A DNA stretch of 26,893 nucleotides from a virus: positions 1 through 26,893 of IMG/VR virus record IMGVR_UViG_3300042448_001849. One strand, written 5' to 3'. Made by a program: the position numbers and the translations under genes. The number at the start of each line of letters is the position of its first letter. The stretch's first letter is position 1. This document shows, piece by piece, positions 16,293 to 22,609 of the stretch. The notes under the pieces are model-generated. The model did not search any database. It saw nothing but the letters and a program-made list of their open reading frames with translations, and was not told where the DNA came from.

Positions 16293-16857
16293 ACTCTTCC
16301 TGTATAAACGTATGAACGTTGCCACCGGAGTAGATATCATGCTTGATGGCAATTTCTACCGCGCGGTAAACAATTTTCTCAGCTTCCTTTGCGCTCTTGC
16401 ACTTTTGATAGTTAAGAGCTTCAAGAACGCCGAGAGCTAGATCCGAACCGCTACCTGAGTGATAGATGTTTCGTTCTTCTCTATCCCAAGAGTAGTCTTC
16501 GTAAATTGGGTAAAGAACTCCGTGGATTGAAACAATAAACTCTGAATCGTGAGCCGCAGCTTCACCATCAGCCTTCATGTCGTAACCAGACTCGATAAAG
16601 ACCTTACGCATAGACGGAATAAAAACTTTCGTCATAAATACGTCAAGGTCCTGTCCAGCTTTAGGGCGAGGAGCTCTCCAACCAAATTGAAGTATGTTTG
16701 AGCCACGTCCTGCACCTGAACCCGCAATGAGAATGCCATTGTTCTCTACAACTTTATGTGTAGCCATCTCTAGATAGCGACCGCTTTCGTCTGACGAACG
16801 CGAATCACAACCGATGACAGACCAGCCGTCACCTTGAATTGCTACAAGTGTAGTCAT
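16291..16857 (-). CDS. Proteasome-beta/HslV-like N-terminal nucleophile hydrolase
   Basis: 188 residues. Removing Met1 would expose Thr2 in 'TTLVAI', the expected catalytic N-terminal threonine without a propeptide. Counting Thr2 as 1, 'GCDSRS' puts Asp and Arg at positions 17 and 19 as in proteasome beta subunits, and 'ATHKVV' provides Lys at 34, one off Lys33. 'HSGSGSDLALG' matches the conserved Gly-Ser-Gly turn and 'KHDIYSGGN' the Asp-x2-Ser-Gly-Gly motif. All core catalytic residues are therefore visible. A phage-encoded threonine peptidase may degrade host or scaffold proteins. Actinobacteria have proteasomes, so acquisition from a host is plausible. No promoter lies directly upstream; a terminator separates it from the preceding gene. 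Confidence 0.85.
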   Translation of the reverse strand: MTTLVAIQGDGWSVIGCDSRSSDESGRYLEMATHKVVENNGILIAGSGAGRGSNILQFGWRAPRPKAGQDLDVFMTKVFIPSMRKVFIESGYDMKADGEAAAHDSEFIVSIHGVLYPIYEDYSWDREERNIYHSGSGSDLALGVLEALNYQKCKSAKEAEKIVYRAVEIAIKHDIYSGGNVHTFIQEE

Positions 16858-16883
16858 GGGTTCCTCTCCAGGTAAAACGCCTA

Positions 16884-16920
16884 TCCAGGCGCTAGGTAAA
16901 CTGTATCCTAAGCGCCTGGA
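16884..16920 (-). terminator. Strong hairpin between 16928 gene and proteasome-like gene
   Basis: Arms TCCAGGCGCT(T)AGG pair over 13 bp with one bulge. On the minus strand AGGCGTTTT follows. It probably limits readthrough into the hydrolase gene. Confidence 0.6.
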
Positions 16921-16927
16921 CTACGTC

Positions 16928-17263
16928 TTACTTTACGAGATCAATTATAGCCACAGGAACCGTAATATTGGAAGATTCAACTCTACCTGTTACTGGGTTC
17001 ATGTGGGCAAACCTTCCAACGGGTGTCTCCAGTCTTACAGTGACCTTCTTCTGTTTCATCCCTGTGATGGTTGCCTTTTGGCCAACCATATAGCGAGTGC
17101 CAGTTAGATCATTGAAGACTACCGTGTCACCGATGTTAAAGTCCGCAAGTGTACGTGAAGTACGTGAAGCTTTTAGGCGTGCGTCTACCGCTTCCTTTAT
17201 CTTAATCAAATCAGAATCAAATGTTCCTGACTCGATTTCAGATGTAAGTTCTCCGATATTCAT
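16928..17263 (-). CDS. Small protein with SH3/KOW-like C-terminal half
   Basis: 111 residues. The N-terminal 40 are helical and charged ('SDLIKIKEAVDARLKASR'). From 'FNIGDTVVFND' onward the pattern is beta-rich ('GQKATITGMKQKKVTVRLETPVG'), like the small barrel of KOW/SH3-type domains. Similar short proteins occur widely in tailed phages without known function. The ribosome site GGAAAGGA lies 7 nt before ATG 17263, with a promoter at 17294-17323. Confidence 0.75.
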   Translation of the reverse strand: MNIGELTSEIESGTFDSDLIKIKEAVDARLKASRTSRTLADFNIGDTVVFNDLTGTRYMVGQKATITGMKQKKVTVRLETPVGRFAHMNPVTGRVESSNITVPVAIIDLVK

Positions 17264-17293
17264 GTTCGTCCTTTCCGTCGTTGTTATAGTACT

Positions 17294-17323
17294 ATTATAA
17301 CAGGTTTAGTCAGGAAAGTACAA
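17294..17323 (-). promoter_or_regulatory. Promoter for the 16928-17263 gene
   Basis: TGTTATAAT with TTGTAC 18 nt upstream (or TGTACT at 17). Confidence 0.75.
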
Positions 17324-17328
17324 TCGGT

Positions 17329-17571
17329 TTAAGCGTCAACCTCAGCACGGAAGTATCCGATACCTTCAGCAGTTTGAGCTAGATCTTCCACCCAAGGAAG
17401 ACGTTTACGCTCGGTATCCAAGAAAGCACTAGCATAGATAACTGCCTCGCGCTTTGCAGGTCCGAGAGACTTGAATGCTCCACGGCGTGCTTCACCAGTT
17501 GCGAGATCCTTGACCTCAACCAGCCACGCAGCGTTAGGAGCCTTACTTTTATGTAGGGTTGCTACTATCAT
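17329..17571 (-). CDS. Hypothetical small protein
   Basis: 80 residues, mixed charge, with no Cys and no membrane segment. 'SKAPNAAWLVEVKDLATGEARRGAFKS' reads as a small beta-sheet and 'GPAKREAVIYASAFLDTERKR' as a helix. GAAAGGA is 6 nt before ATG 17571. The nearest promoter is 178 nt upstream, leaving a long structured leader (17575-17745). No family recognised. Confidence 0.65.
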   Translation of the reverse strand: MIVATLHKSKAPNAAWLVEVKDLATGEARRGAFKSLGPAKREAVIYASAFLDTERKRLPWVEDLAQTAEGIGYFRAEVDA

Positions 17572-17574
17572 GAT

Positions 17575-17745
17575 GTCCTTTCGACATTGTTAGGTAGGCA
17601 GTTTAATGACGTACCCAGGTCGTTCCGTGGCGCGGATTGGAGTACGCGCCTCGGAAATCTAATTTATACGGCGTAAGCTAATTTGTAACCTTTGTTCAGT
17701 TTTTCTGAACCTTCCTTCCGTCGTTTCATCGTTTCCGATGATAAT
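17575..17745 (-). ncRNA. Structured gene-free transcript with UACUCCAAUC hairpin loop
   Basis: It lies between the promoter at 17749 and the gene starting at 17571, with no convincing ORF. On the minus strand there are three hairpins: CATCG/CGATG with loop GAAA (about 17727-17740), TTCAG/CTGAA with loop AAAAA (about 17694-17708), and GGCGCG/CGCGCC (17629-17650) with loop UACUCCAAUC. The last loop is identical to that of the candidate RNA at 23727-23999. It may be a long 5' leader of the 17329-17571 gene or a separate RNA. A remnant SD-like GGAAGGAAGG is present without a start codon. Confidence 0.5.
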
Positions 17746-17748
17746 ACT

Positions 17749-17777
17749 ATTATATCAGGAAGGTTTAGGGAAGCATA
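17749..17777 (-). promoter_or_regulatory. Promoter for the 17575-17745 RNA and 17571 gene
   Basis: TGATATAAT with TATGCT 17 nt upstream, a weaker -35. Confidence 0.7.
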
Positions 17778-17779
17778 CG

Positions 17780-18055
17780 TTACTCGTCGGTAACATCTTC
17801 CTCGTCCGGCCACATCTCTGGGCGGAGGGCAAACTCGTATTGGTCACCTCTCCAGGAGTTTGAACCGAAGGAGATGTCCTCCTCCATAAGTTTGTTTAAG
17901 GATAGGACAGCGGTGTGCCCTTCAGCCTCAAACATAATGACAAGCTTTGTGTCTGACTGTTCAGGGTCATCAACTAGAGCTACAGTGAACGGCATACCAC
18001 CAATTCCATTTCGGTGGGTATCCATGTCTACGATTTCTAGCTTATCTGCATTCAT
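17780..18055 (-). CDS. Hypothetical acidic protein
   Basis: 91 residues, acidic, ending 'PDEEDVTDE'. A central beta-rich part ('MPFTVALVDD', 'KLVIMFEAEGHTAVLSL') is followed by 'SFGSNSWRGDQYEFALRPEMW'. It is the last gene of a coupled run that starts at 19476; its ATG overlaps the preceding stop as ATGA. No family recognised. Confidence 0.7.
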   Translation of the reverse strand: MNADKLEIVDMDTHRNGIGGMPFTVALVDDPEQSDTKLVIMFEAEGHTAVLSLNKLMEEDISFGSNSWRGDQYEFALRPEMWPDEEDVTDE

Positions 18056-18216
18056 CGCTGTCTCTTTATCTCTGGTCGTCGCTTAGAAATCTCACACTTG
18101 GTAATATTGAAGTCATGCTTCTTGAGCCAGTCCTTTGCGACTCCTTCATTGATGAACTCACCTATCCATACTCCCTGCTCATCAAAAACATTTACTAAAT
18201 CATAGAGAGTACTCAT
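18052..18216 (-). CDS. Hypothetical 54-residue protein
   Basis: ATG 18216 to TGA, with ATGA overlaps at both ends, which makes it almost certainly translated despite its size. The sequence begins MSTLYDLVNVFDEQGVWIGE and continues with 'FINEGVAKDWLKKHDF', ending with a basic stretch ('SKRRPEIKRQR'). No family recognised. Confidence 0.75.
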   Translation of the reverse strand: MSTLYDLVNVFDEQGVWIGEFINEGVAKDWLKKHDFNITKCEISKRRPEIKRQR

Positions 18217-18815
18217 TGAGTCACCACACGATTATTTTGTTTAATAGGAGTGTAGCATGGGCTCTTACCTGTTTTTGGTGATAGGTACCCGTAACGTGCA
18301 AGACGGAACCTAAGAGCTCCGTGTGTCACACCAAGACGCTTTGCAAGACGATACAGGGTTACACCCTCAACTGAATACAAATGCCAGATGAGTGCAGAGT
18401 ACTCTTCAGCTTCCTTACGGTACGTTGAATGGTCGTAGCGTACTTTTTGTGCAAGAGGTTTTAATTCGAGTAGACGAGCTAGAGCTTCGGGTGAAGGCTC
18501 GATGTATACGGGAGGAGCTAGAACTTCAATCTCGATAGTCTCGAGCTCCGGGACAGGGAAAGATCCTGGATCTGCAAGTATATGCAAAGCTAAAGCAGGT
18601 GAAGCCTTAGTTTCAATTTGACGAATACGCTCGCGTGTAAGTCCAATGGCATCCGCAATCGCTTGAAGCTTCCACCCTTTCATACGAAGTACGTAGATGT
18701 ACGCCGCACGCATTTCCTTATCCTCCACGAGGTTAAGTGCAGTGGTAGTGACAAACGGCAGCGTCTGATGCTGCGTCACCGGAACCTGCTTTTTAATCAT
18801 AATTCTTTTAGGCAT
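18213..18815 (-). CDS. Double helix-turn-helix regulator
   Basis: 200 residues. The first helix-turn-helix (about residues 35-70) contains 'IADAIGLTRERIRQIE', the pattern of sigma-70 region 4 and related domains. A Pro/Glu linker follows, then a second domain (about 140-180) 'VEGVTLYRLAKRLGVTHGALRFRLARYG'. The order and spacing mirror the 163-residue protein at 9785-10276, including a preceding 'L.PLA...R' segment, so they look like paralogues. Likely a transcriptional regulator; promoter recognition is possible but unproven. AAGGAAAACAA precedes ATG 18815. Confidence 0.8.
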   Translation of the reverse strand: MPKRIMIKKQVPVTQHQTLPFVTTTALNLVEDKEMRAAYIYVLRMKGWKLQAIADAIGLTRERIRQIETKASPALALHILADPGSFPVPELETIEIEVLAPPVYIEPSPEALARLLELKPLAQKVRYDHSTYRKEAEEYSALIWHLYSVEGVTLYRLAKRLGVTHGALRFRLARYGYLSPKTGKSPCYTPIKQNNRVVTQ

Positions 18816-18824
18816 TTGTTTTCC

Positions 18825-19028
18825 TTAGCTTATTGATAGTGGGTCGCATACGGGAAGTGTATGTGAGCGCCAGTCGTACAAAATTTGTTCGAGCACAACT
18901 GAGTACTCGTCGTCCGGAAGTGACGCTATAACTTCTTGAGCAAGAGATACAAATCGCAAGCTCTCGGATTGGTTGGCTTGGTGATTAGACTCAAGGTTAC
19001 CGCATGTGCCACAGTACTCTTCTAGCAT
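18825..19028 (-). CDS. Hypothetical small protein with CxxC..H motif
   Basis: 67 residues beginning 'MLEEYCGTCGNLESNH', a short zinc knuckle, then the helical 'LRFVSLAQEVIASLPDDEYSVVLEQILYDW'. TAATG overlap with the gene before it. No family recognised. Confidence 0.7.
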   Translation of the reverse strand: MLEEYCGTCGNLESNHQANQSESLRFVSLAQEVIASLPDDEYSVVLEQILYDWRSHTLPVCDPLSIS

Positions 19029-19183
19029 TACGCACTCAATGGGAGTTGACTCTTGATGCGAGACTGAAGGTCTGACACCATGTGTGCGAGGTGATGGAAT
19101 CCGTGGTCTTGACTAGATGCTTTCTCTTTGCCAAGCGCACGAAGAATGATTTCAATATCTTTGTCGGTAAGTTCGATGTTCAT
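19028..19183 (-). CDS. Hypothetical 51-residue helical protein
   Basis: ATG 19183, two nt after the previous stop; its TAA overlaps the next ATG (TAATG). Starts MNIELTDKDIEIILRALGKE and continues with 'GFHHLAHMVSDLQSRIKSQL', a helix-rich His/Lys-containing protein. Overlaps at both ends support translation. No family recognised. Confidence 0.75.
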   Translation of the reverse strand: MNIELTDKDIEIILRALGKEKASSQDHGFHHLAHMVSDLQSRIKSQLPLSA

Positions 19184-19185
19184 GA

Positions 19186-19476
19186 TTACACCAGTCTTTC
19201 TTTTGCAAGAACCGCGTTCTTTACAAGTTCAACTACATCTCGGTTGAATCCACCGATGTTGTACTCCATAAGTTCATCCATATCAGGGGCACCTAAATCG
19301 TAGCGCTTCCAGTCATAGATTGTTGCAACTGACCCATCTGAAAACATGTGGGTCCATTCAACGGTAACTTTGTCTCCTGGGTAATAAAAAGTTGGTTCAT
19401 CGAACACTGCGATGAGATCTCGCATCGTAGTTGTGACGTACCCCTGTAGGGATGTGCCATTTGAAATGTCACTCAT
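19186..19476 (-). CDS. Conserved small phage protein with TIYDWK motif
   Basis: 96 residues. The core is 'KVTVEWTHMFSDGSVATIYDWK' (split about residues 36-57), then '..YNIGGFNRDVVELVKNAV'. I recall this 'W...F.DG.VATIYDWK...IGG' pattern from small proteins of many tailed phages, function unknown. GAAAGGA precedes ATG 19476 at 9-nt spacing. First gene of the run down to 17780, with promoter at 19506-19534. Confidence 0.75.
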   Translation of the reverse strand: MSDISNGTSLQGYVTTTMRDLIAVFDEPTFYYPGDKVTVEWTHMFSDGSVATIYDWKRYDLGAPDMDELMEYNIGGFNRDVVELVKNAVLAKERLV

Positions 19477-19505
19477 TTTCTTGTCCTTTCGTCGTTGTTG
19501 GTACT

Positions 19506-19534
19506 ATTATATCATGTTTACTTGTCGAAGTACA
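19506..19534 (-). promoter_or_regulatory. Promoter for the six-gene run 19476-17780
   Basis: TGATATAAT with TGTACT 17 nt upstream, inside the 3' end of the preceding gene. Confidence 0.75.
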
Positions 19535-19760
19535 CTATCTCCACAAATTCATTTGCCCAGCCTGTGAGCCCAGCTTCCATCTTGTTTTTGTGATGTCCGC
19601 AGAAGAAGAGATCTCCGGAGTTCCCGGTAACCTTCCAGATTGCCTGGGCTGTCTGGCAGGAATCACAAGGAACCCAACCGTAAGACTCTTGAGGCGTATC
19701 CTCAACTACTTCTTCAGTAATGGTAGACTCCACGTCTTCTCCTTTAGTTAAGTTAATCAT
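19518..19760 (-). CDS. DUF7455-like zinc-binding small protein
   Basis: 80 residues from ATG 19760, 7 nt after the preceding stop; a longer frame to 19847 would read through the upstream gene and is less likely. An acidic N-terminal half is followed by 'CDSCQTAQAIWKV' and 'GDLFFCGHHKNKM', the C-x2-C...C-x-H-H arrangement of the DUF7455 family common in actinobacteria and their phages. Probably one zinc ion. Role unknown. The ribosome site is weak, so coupling to the upstream gene is likely. Confidence 0.7.
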   Translation of the reverse strand: MINLTKGEDVESTITEEVVEDTPQESYGWVPCDSCQTAQAIWKVTGNSGDLFFCGHHKNKMEAGLTGWANEFVEIVYFDK

Positions 19761-19767
19761 ACTTGGT

Positions 19768-20010
19768 TTATAGACTGGTGTGTTGTGAGTTGTACCAACC
19801 TTCGCGGGAGTTTTCCTCACCGCATTTGATGCACACCCACTCTGCAAACCACACTACGGTGTCATGCGCCCAGTCTTCAATTGTCGGCACCTCATAGCAT
19901 GCGTCACACTCGTCATTGCCGCAGTTGAGTTCCTGTATACTCTCACTCTCGAGTGAGCCCGCAATCTCTGGTTCAAACCCAGAGACGCCTGGTGGATAAT
20001 TACTTGACAT
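19768..20010 (-). CDS. Small protein with YPPGVSG..EIAG motif and zinc cysteines
   Basis: 80 residues. The N-terminus 'NYPPGVSGFEPEIAG' is a motif I recall from several small actinophage proteins. Cysteines at 'NCGNDECDACYE' and 'CIKCGEEN' could bind zinc. CGACGGAAGGA lies 6 nt before ATG 20010. Own promoter at 20042-20070. Function unknown. Confidence 0.75.
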   Translation of the reverse strand: MSSNYPPGVSGFEPEIAGSLESESIQELNCGNDECDACYEVPTIEDWAHDTVVWFAEWVCIKCGEENSREGWYNSQHTSL

Positions 20011-20041
20011 CTTGCTTCCTTCCGTCGCTGTGTATAAGATA

Positions 20042-20070
20042 ATTATATCATACTATAGATCTAAAGTAAA
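20042..20070 (-). promoter_or_regulatory. Promoter for the 20010 gene pair
   Basis: TTTACT, 17 nt, TGATATAAT: full match to the local consensus. Confidence 0.85.
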
Positions 20071-20083
20071 CTAAGGTGCTGAA

Positions 20084-20109
20084 GGTACCCTACCGGTGAG
20101 TAGGGTACC
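20084..20109 (-). terminator. Terminator after the 20118-20561 gene
   Basis: Perfect 10-bp arms GGTACCCTAC/GTAGGGTACC, 6-nt loop; short T-run. Confidence 0.6.
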
Positions 20110-20117
20110 CGCAACTA

Positions 20118-20561
20118 CTACTCTGGGTAAGAGTTAAGGAAGAACTCTTGAAGATCTGCATCAACCCAGAAGCCTCTGTAGAAAGGACTCATTGATGAGT
20201 CTTCTGTATCTAAAAGATTCTTAAAGTAATCTTGAATTATTTCTTCTTCTGTATCAACACTCATGAAGGGGATGTATTCTGTTCCTTCAATTGTAACATA
20301 GGAACCCGCATCTATCCAGTGATAGGTGTTATCTGGGTATCTAAAGGTTACTACTTGACCGTCTGCATCTACTTCAACAATTTCTGCTTGGTCTACATTA
20401 AGTGATGGTTCTACTTTATGATCTTGGAATAGGTTGCTACTTGCTATATAGTCTTTAAGAGGAGATGTCTTTGAGTTCTTAAACAACTCGTGGAGCTTTT
20501 GTGAAGATGTGAGTGTGGTGTCTTGTGAGACCTTTAGTATATCTGTGTATGTAGGGTACAT
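20118..20561 (-). CDS. Small acidic protein, paralogue of the next gene (RYPDNTYH family)
   Basis: 147 residues from ATG 20561. The upstream in-frame TTG lies inside the GATTGGAACC leader and was rejected as the start. The central motif 'VVTFRYPDNTYHWIDAGSYVTIEGTEYIP' (about residues 68-96) recurs in the protein at 20671-21147, so the two are paralogues. The C-terminal third is acidic and helical. The gene is its own unit: promoter 20595-20623, GATTGG leader at 20570-20575, terminator 20084-20109. Function unknown. Confidence 0.75.
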   Translation of the reverse strand: MYPTYTDILKVSQDTTLTSSQKLHELFKNSKTSPLKDYIASSNLFQDHKVEPSLNVDQAEIVEVDADGQVVTFRYPDNTYHWIDAGSYVTIEGTEYIPFMSVDTEEEIIQDYFKNLLDTEDSSMSPFYRGFWVDADLQEFFLNSYPE

Positions 20562-20594
20562 CTTAGGTTCCAATCATTAGTGGTTAATAAGATA

Positions 20595-20623
20595 ATTATA
20601 ACATAAATCTATTATAAAGTAAA
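20595..20623 (-). promoter_or_regulatory. Promoter for the 20118-20561 gene
   Basis: TTTACT, 17 nt, TGTTATAAT: full consensus. Confidence 0.85.
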
Positions 20624-20631
20624 CAATTGAA

Positions 20632-20658
20632 GGTAACCCTCTGGGGAGGAGGGTTACC
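20632..20658 (-). terminator. Terminator after the 20671-21147 gene
   Basis: Perfect 10-bp arms GGTAACCCTC/GAGGGTTACC, 7-nt loop, 9 nt from the next promoter's -35. Confidence 0.65.
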
Positions 20659-20670
20659 CGCAACTTGGTA

Positions 20671-21147
20671 TTAGTACTCTTGTGGGAGAGTTTTCTTTAG
20701 TTCATTAAACTCACCGCTGAAGATTCTTTTCTGGACTTCTTCATCTAAGATGAGACCATATGCCCAGAAGGTACTTTTTTCATTTAGAATTTCTTGGAGG
20801 AAGTATAGGTATCTTTCTGGGTCTTCTTCTACCGCTTCTGGGGATAGGTACTCAATACCATCAATTTCATCATAGCCACCGATATCTAGGTGGTGATAGG
20901 TGTTATCTGGGTACCGAAGGATGAATCCTTGATGATCATGCATTCCTATAATTACCGCTTCATCCTGGGGTAGTGAAGGGTGCCAATACTGAATTGTACC
21001 ATCAAATTCTTTAATACCACCTTCAACATGGTCTTCTTCATCAATTCCTGCAAATCCGATATTATTGTAGATCTCTGAGAATGGGTTTCCTGGAACATCT
21101 TTGAATACTTGGTGGAATACTTCTGATACTGTTTTTTGGTTCAACAT
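20671..21147 (-). CDS. Small acidic protein, RYPDNTYH family
   Basis: 158 residues from ATG 21147, with GATTGGAACC as leader. 'GFILRYPDNTYHHLDIGGYDEIDGIEYL' (about residues 90-117) is shared with the neighbour at 20118-20561. The rest is acidic and aromatic-rich. Two tandem promoters precede it (21192 and 21260), and a TTAACC/GGTTAA hairpin lies in the leader (21168-21184). Function unknown. Confidence 0.75.
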   Translation of the reverse strand: MLNQKTVSEVFHQVFKDVPGNPFSEIYNNIGFAGIDEEDHVEGGIKEFDGTIQYWHPSLPQDEAVIIGMHDHQGFILRYPDNTYHHLDIGGYDEIDGIEYLSPEAVEEDPERYLYFLQEILNEKSTFWAYGLILDEEVQKRIFSGEFNELKKTLPQEY

Positions 21148-21191
21148 TTTAGGTTCCAATCTATTTTTTAACCCTTGTGGTTAATAAGATA

Positions 21192-21220
21192 ATTATATCA
21201 TACTTTTATTATAAAGTAAA
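21192..21220 (-). promoter_or_regulatory. Promoter (proximal) for the 20671-21147 gene
   Basis: TTTACT, 17 nt, TGATATAAT: full consensus. Confidence 0.85.
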
Positions 21221-21259
21221 CAATTGAATTGAAGACGGCAGAAGAAGACACACAGATCA

Positions 21260-21288
21260 ATTATATCATATTTATTATAAAAAGCAAA
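21260..21288 (-). promoter_or_regulatory. Promoter (distal, tandem) for the 20671-21147 gene
   Basis: TTTGCT, 17 nt, TGATATAAT, 68 bp upstream of the proximal promoter with no gene between them. Confidence 0.75.
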
Positions 21289-21293
21289 GGGCT

Positions 21294-21312
21294 GCGCAGT
21301 TGTGGGCTGCGC
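21294..21312 (-). terminator. Probable terminator after the 21324-21590 gene
   Basis: GCGCAG/CTGCGC 6-bp stem, 7-nt loop, followed by AGCCCTTTGCTTTTT. Confidence 0.5.
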
Positions 21313-21323
21313 GGCGCGAGCGT

Positions 21324-21590
21324 TTATAACGGCAAGGTTATTTGGTCAAGAAATAGAGTAGGGAGATGTGAAAGACAGATTGTTTGGCTGGAGTCAAGAT
21401 AGAACGGAATTGCAAGATTGAATTTAGAAGAGCAGTATTCGCAGATAAAGTCAGTAGAGTTTGTTTTAGCGATGCAGATAGTTATTTCGGCGTAGCCGGC
21501 AGAGTCGAAAGATTCGTCGGTGTAGTCAGTTGTAAAAAAGTAAGAAGTGTAATTTTCGTCAGAATATGATGAAGTAAATTGCGTAGTCAT
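21324..21590 (-). CDS. Small protein with Cys/His cluster
   Basis: 88 residues from ATG 21590; leader AATTGGAG. Ser/Thr/Tyr/Asp-rich first half, then 'FICEYCSSKF' and 'TICLSHLPT', a C-x2-C...C-x2-H zinc-knuckle pattern. The same arrangement appears at 22730-23011 ('CSICNAITTY' with 'IICSTCAPT'), so they may be diverged copies. Promoter 21627-21655. Function unknown. Confidence 0.7.
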   Translation of the reverse strand: MTTQFTSSYSDENYTSYFFTTDYTDESFDSAGYAEITICIAKTNSTDFICEYCSSKFNLAIPFYLDSSQTICLSHLPTLFLDQITLPL

Positions 21591-21626
21591 GATGTAAATC
21601 TCCAATTCGTAGTTGTTAATAGTTTA

Positions 21627-21655
21627 ATTATAACATGTTTAATTATAAAAGCAAA
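21627..21655 (-). promoter_or_regulatory. Promoter for the 21324-21590 gene
   Basis: TTTGCT, 17 nt, TGTTATAAT. Confidence 0.8.
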
Positions 21656-21664
21656 ATACGCAAG

Positions 21665-21693
21665 CGCGCGGCATGCAGAGCAGAGGCCGCGCG
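21665..21693 (-). terminator. Terminator after the 21703-22080 gene
   Basis: 8-bp GC stem CGCGCGGC/GCCGCGCG with 13-nt loop atgcagagcagag (plus strand). The central part is identical to the hairpin at 22177-22205. Confidence 0.6.
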
Positions 21694-21702
21694 AAGCGAG
21701 CG

Positions 21703-22080
21703 TTAGTTGTAGTAGTTATAGAAGGTGTCGACGTCGATTTTAGTTTCGAGGTGGTGAGAAAGTTCGGCAAAGTCAGTGTAGAGAGCGTAGACGTCGTTGT
21801 CGATAGTAATGAAGTGATTTTCAGTGTCGTCGAATTCGTCGAATTCGGAATGGCCGATGAAGTGGTCGAGATGTTCGGCAGGGATGTTGAGAATTTGGTA
21901 GTCGTTGTAGCCGGCAGAGACGGTAGCGACGAGTGTAATCGGCGTGTCAGGGAAGCGTTCGGCAAGAAATTGTAGAGCGACGGCGACAGAGAATTGTTCG
22001 TTGAGTTCGACAGAAGTTTTGCGAAGTTGTGGATAGTCGTAGCAGTTTTTGTCGTGCGTGAATTCGTTTGCGTTTTGCAT
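21703..22080 (-). CDS. Hypothetical acidic small protein
   Basis: 125 residues from ATG 22080; leader GATTGGGGCCTTTC. Residues 15-55 are helical ('LRKTSVELNEQFSVAVALQF'), then an acidic, aromatic C-terminal half ('HSEFDEFDDTENHFITIDND', 'YTDFAELSHHLE'). The wobble position strongly favours C/T and GAA/AAA over GAG/AAG. Own promoter and terminator. No family recognised. Confidence 0.7.
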   Translation of the reverse strand: MQNANEFTHDKNCYDYPQLRKTSVELNEQFSVAVALQFLAERFPDTPITLVATVSAGYNDYQILNIPAEHLDHFIGHSEFDEFDDTENHFITIDNDVYALYTDFAELSHHLETKIDVDTFYNYYN

Positions 22081-22125
22081 GAAAGGCCCCAATCGTAAAT
22101 TATAACGTGTTTCGTTAATAAGTTA

Positions 22126-22134
22126 ATTATATCA
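22126..22134 (-). promoter_or_regulatory. Promoter for the 21703-22080 gene
   Basis: TGATATAAT extended -10; no recognisable -35 at 17 nt. A second TATAAT without TG lies at 22099-22104. Confidence 0.65.
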
Positions 22135-22176
22135 TGTTTATTATATTTTTGTTTAATATAAAAATAAAATTTGCAG

Positions 22177-22205
22177 TGCGCGGCATGCAGAGCAGAGGCC
22201 GCGCA
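22177..22205 (-). terminator. Terminator after the 22214-22609 gene
   Basis: TGCGCGGC/GCCGCGCA 8-bp stem with the same 13-nt loop as 21665-21693. Confidence 0.6.
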
Positions 22206-22213
22206 GTGCGAGA

Positions 22214-22609
22214 TTATTCGGTAGGTATTTTAGAGAGCATGAGTTTGCGGACGTATGAATTCAGATGCGAGAAGCAGTGAATTGATTCGAGCATGTATTC
22301 GGCAAAATAGATTACAGGTTCGGTAGAAGGAATTTCGATTTCGCAGTCGTAAAATTCGCAGGTGGCGTTTTTGATAAGGCCAGCAGGGATGTATTCGAGT
22401 GAGACGCCAGATTCGAAAGTTTCGAGGTCGTCGTTGGGCGTGTCAGAGTTATCGAAGAAATAAGCGAATGCAGAGAGTTCGAAGTGATAGGCAGGCACGT
22501 TTTCGTAATTGCCAGTTGATTCGTTGTAGTTTGTTGTGTAATTAGTTTTGTTAATAAAGCGAACGGCGTCGTCGTTGTTGACGTCAGTTGTTGTAGACAT
22601 GTATGACAT
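22214..22609 (-). CDS. Hypothetical small protein
   Basis: 131 residues from ATG 22609; leader GATTGGGGCCTTTC, identical for 14 nt to that of the 22080 gene. Asn/Thr/Asp-rich N-terminal half, then 'GVSLEYIPAGLIKNATCEFYDCEIEIP' and the helical 'YFAEYMLESIHCFSHLNSYV'. Three or four Cys are scattered, not in a clear zinc pattern. Own promoter and terminator. No family recognised. Confidence 0.7.
   Translation of the reverse strand: MSYMSTTTDVNNDDAVRFINKTNYTTNYNESTGNYENVPAYHFELSAFAYFFDNSDTPNDDLETFESGVSLEYIPAGLIKNATCEFYDCEIEIPSTEPVIYFAEYMLESIHCFSHLNSYVRKLMLSKIPTE

Noticed and set aside
17580-17710. Small gene broken by a frameshift (a 19-codon stretch preceded by another short frame)
   Set aside because: No start codon with a ribosome site; the segment overlaps the GGCGCG hairpin shared in loop with the other RNA, so structure explains it better.
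19962-19984. T-arm-like CTCTGGTTCAAACCCAGAG suggesting a tRNA
   Set aside because: It lies within the codons for the conserved YPPGVSG..EIAG motif and no acceptor, D or anticodon arms accompany it.
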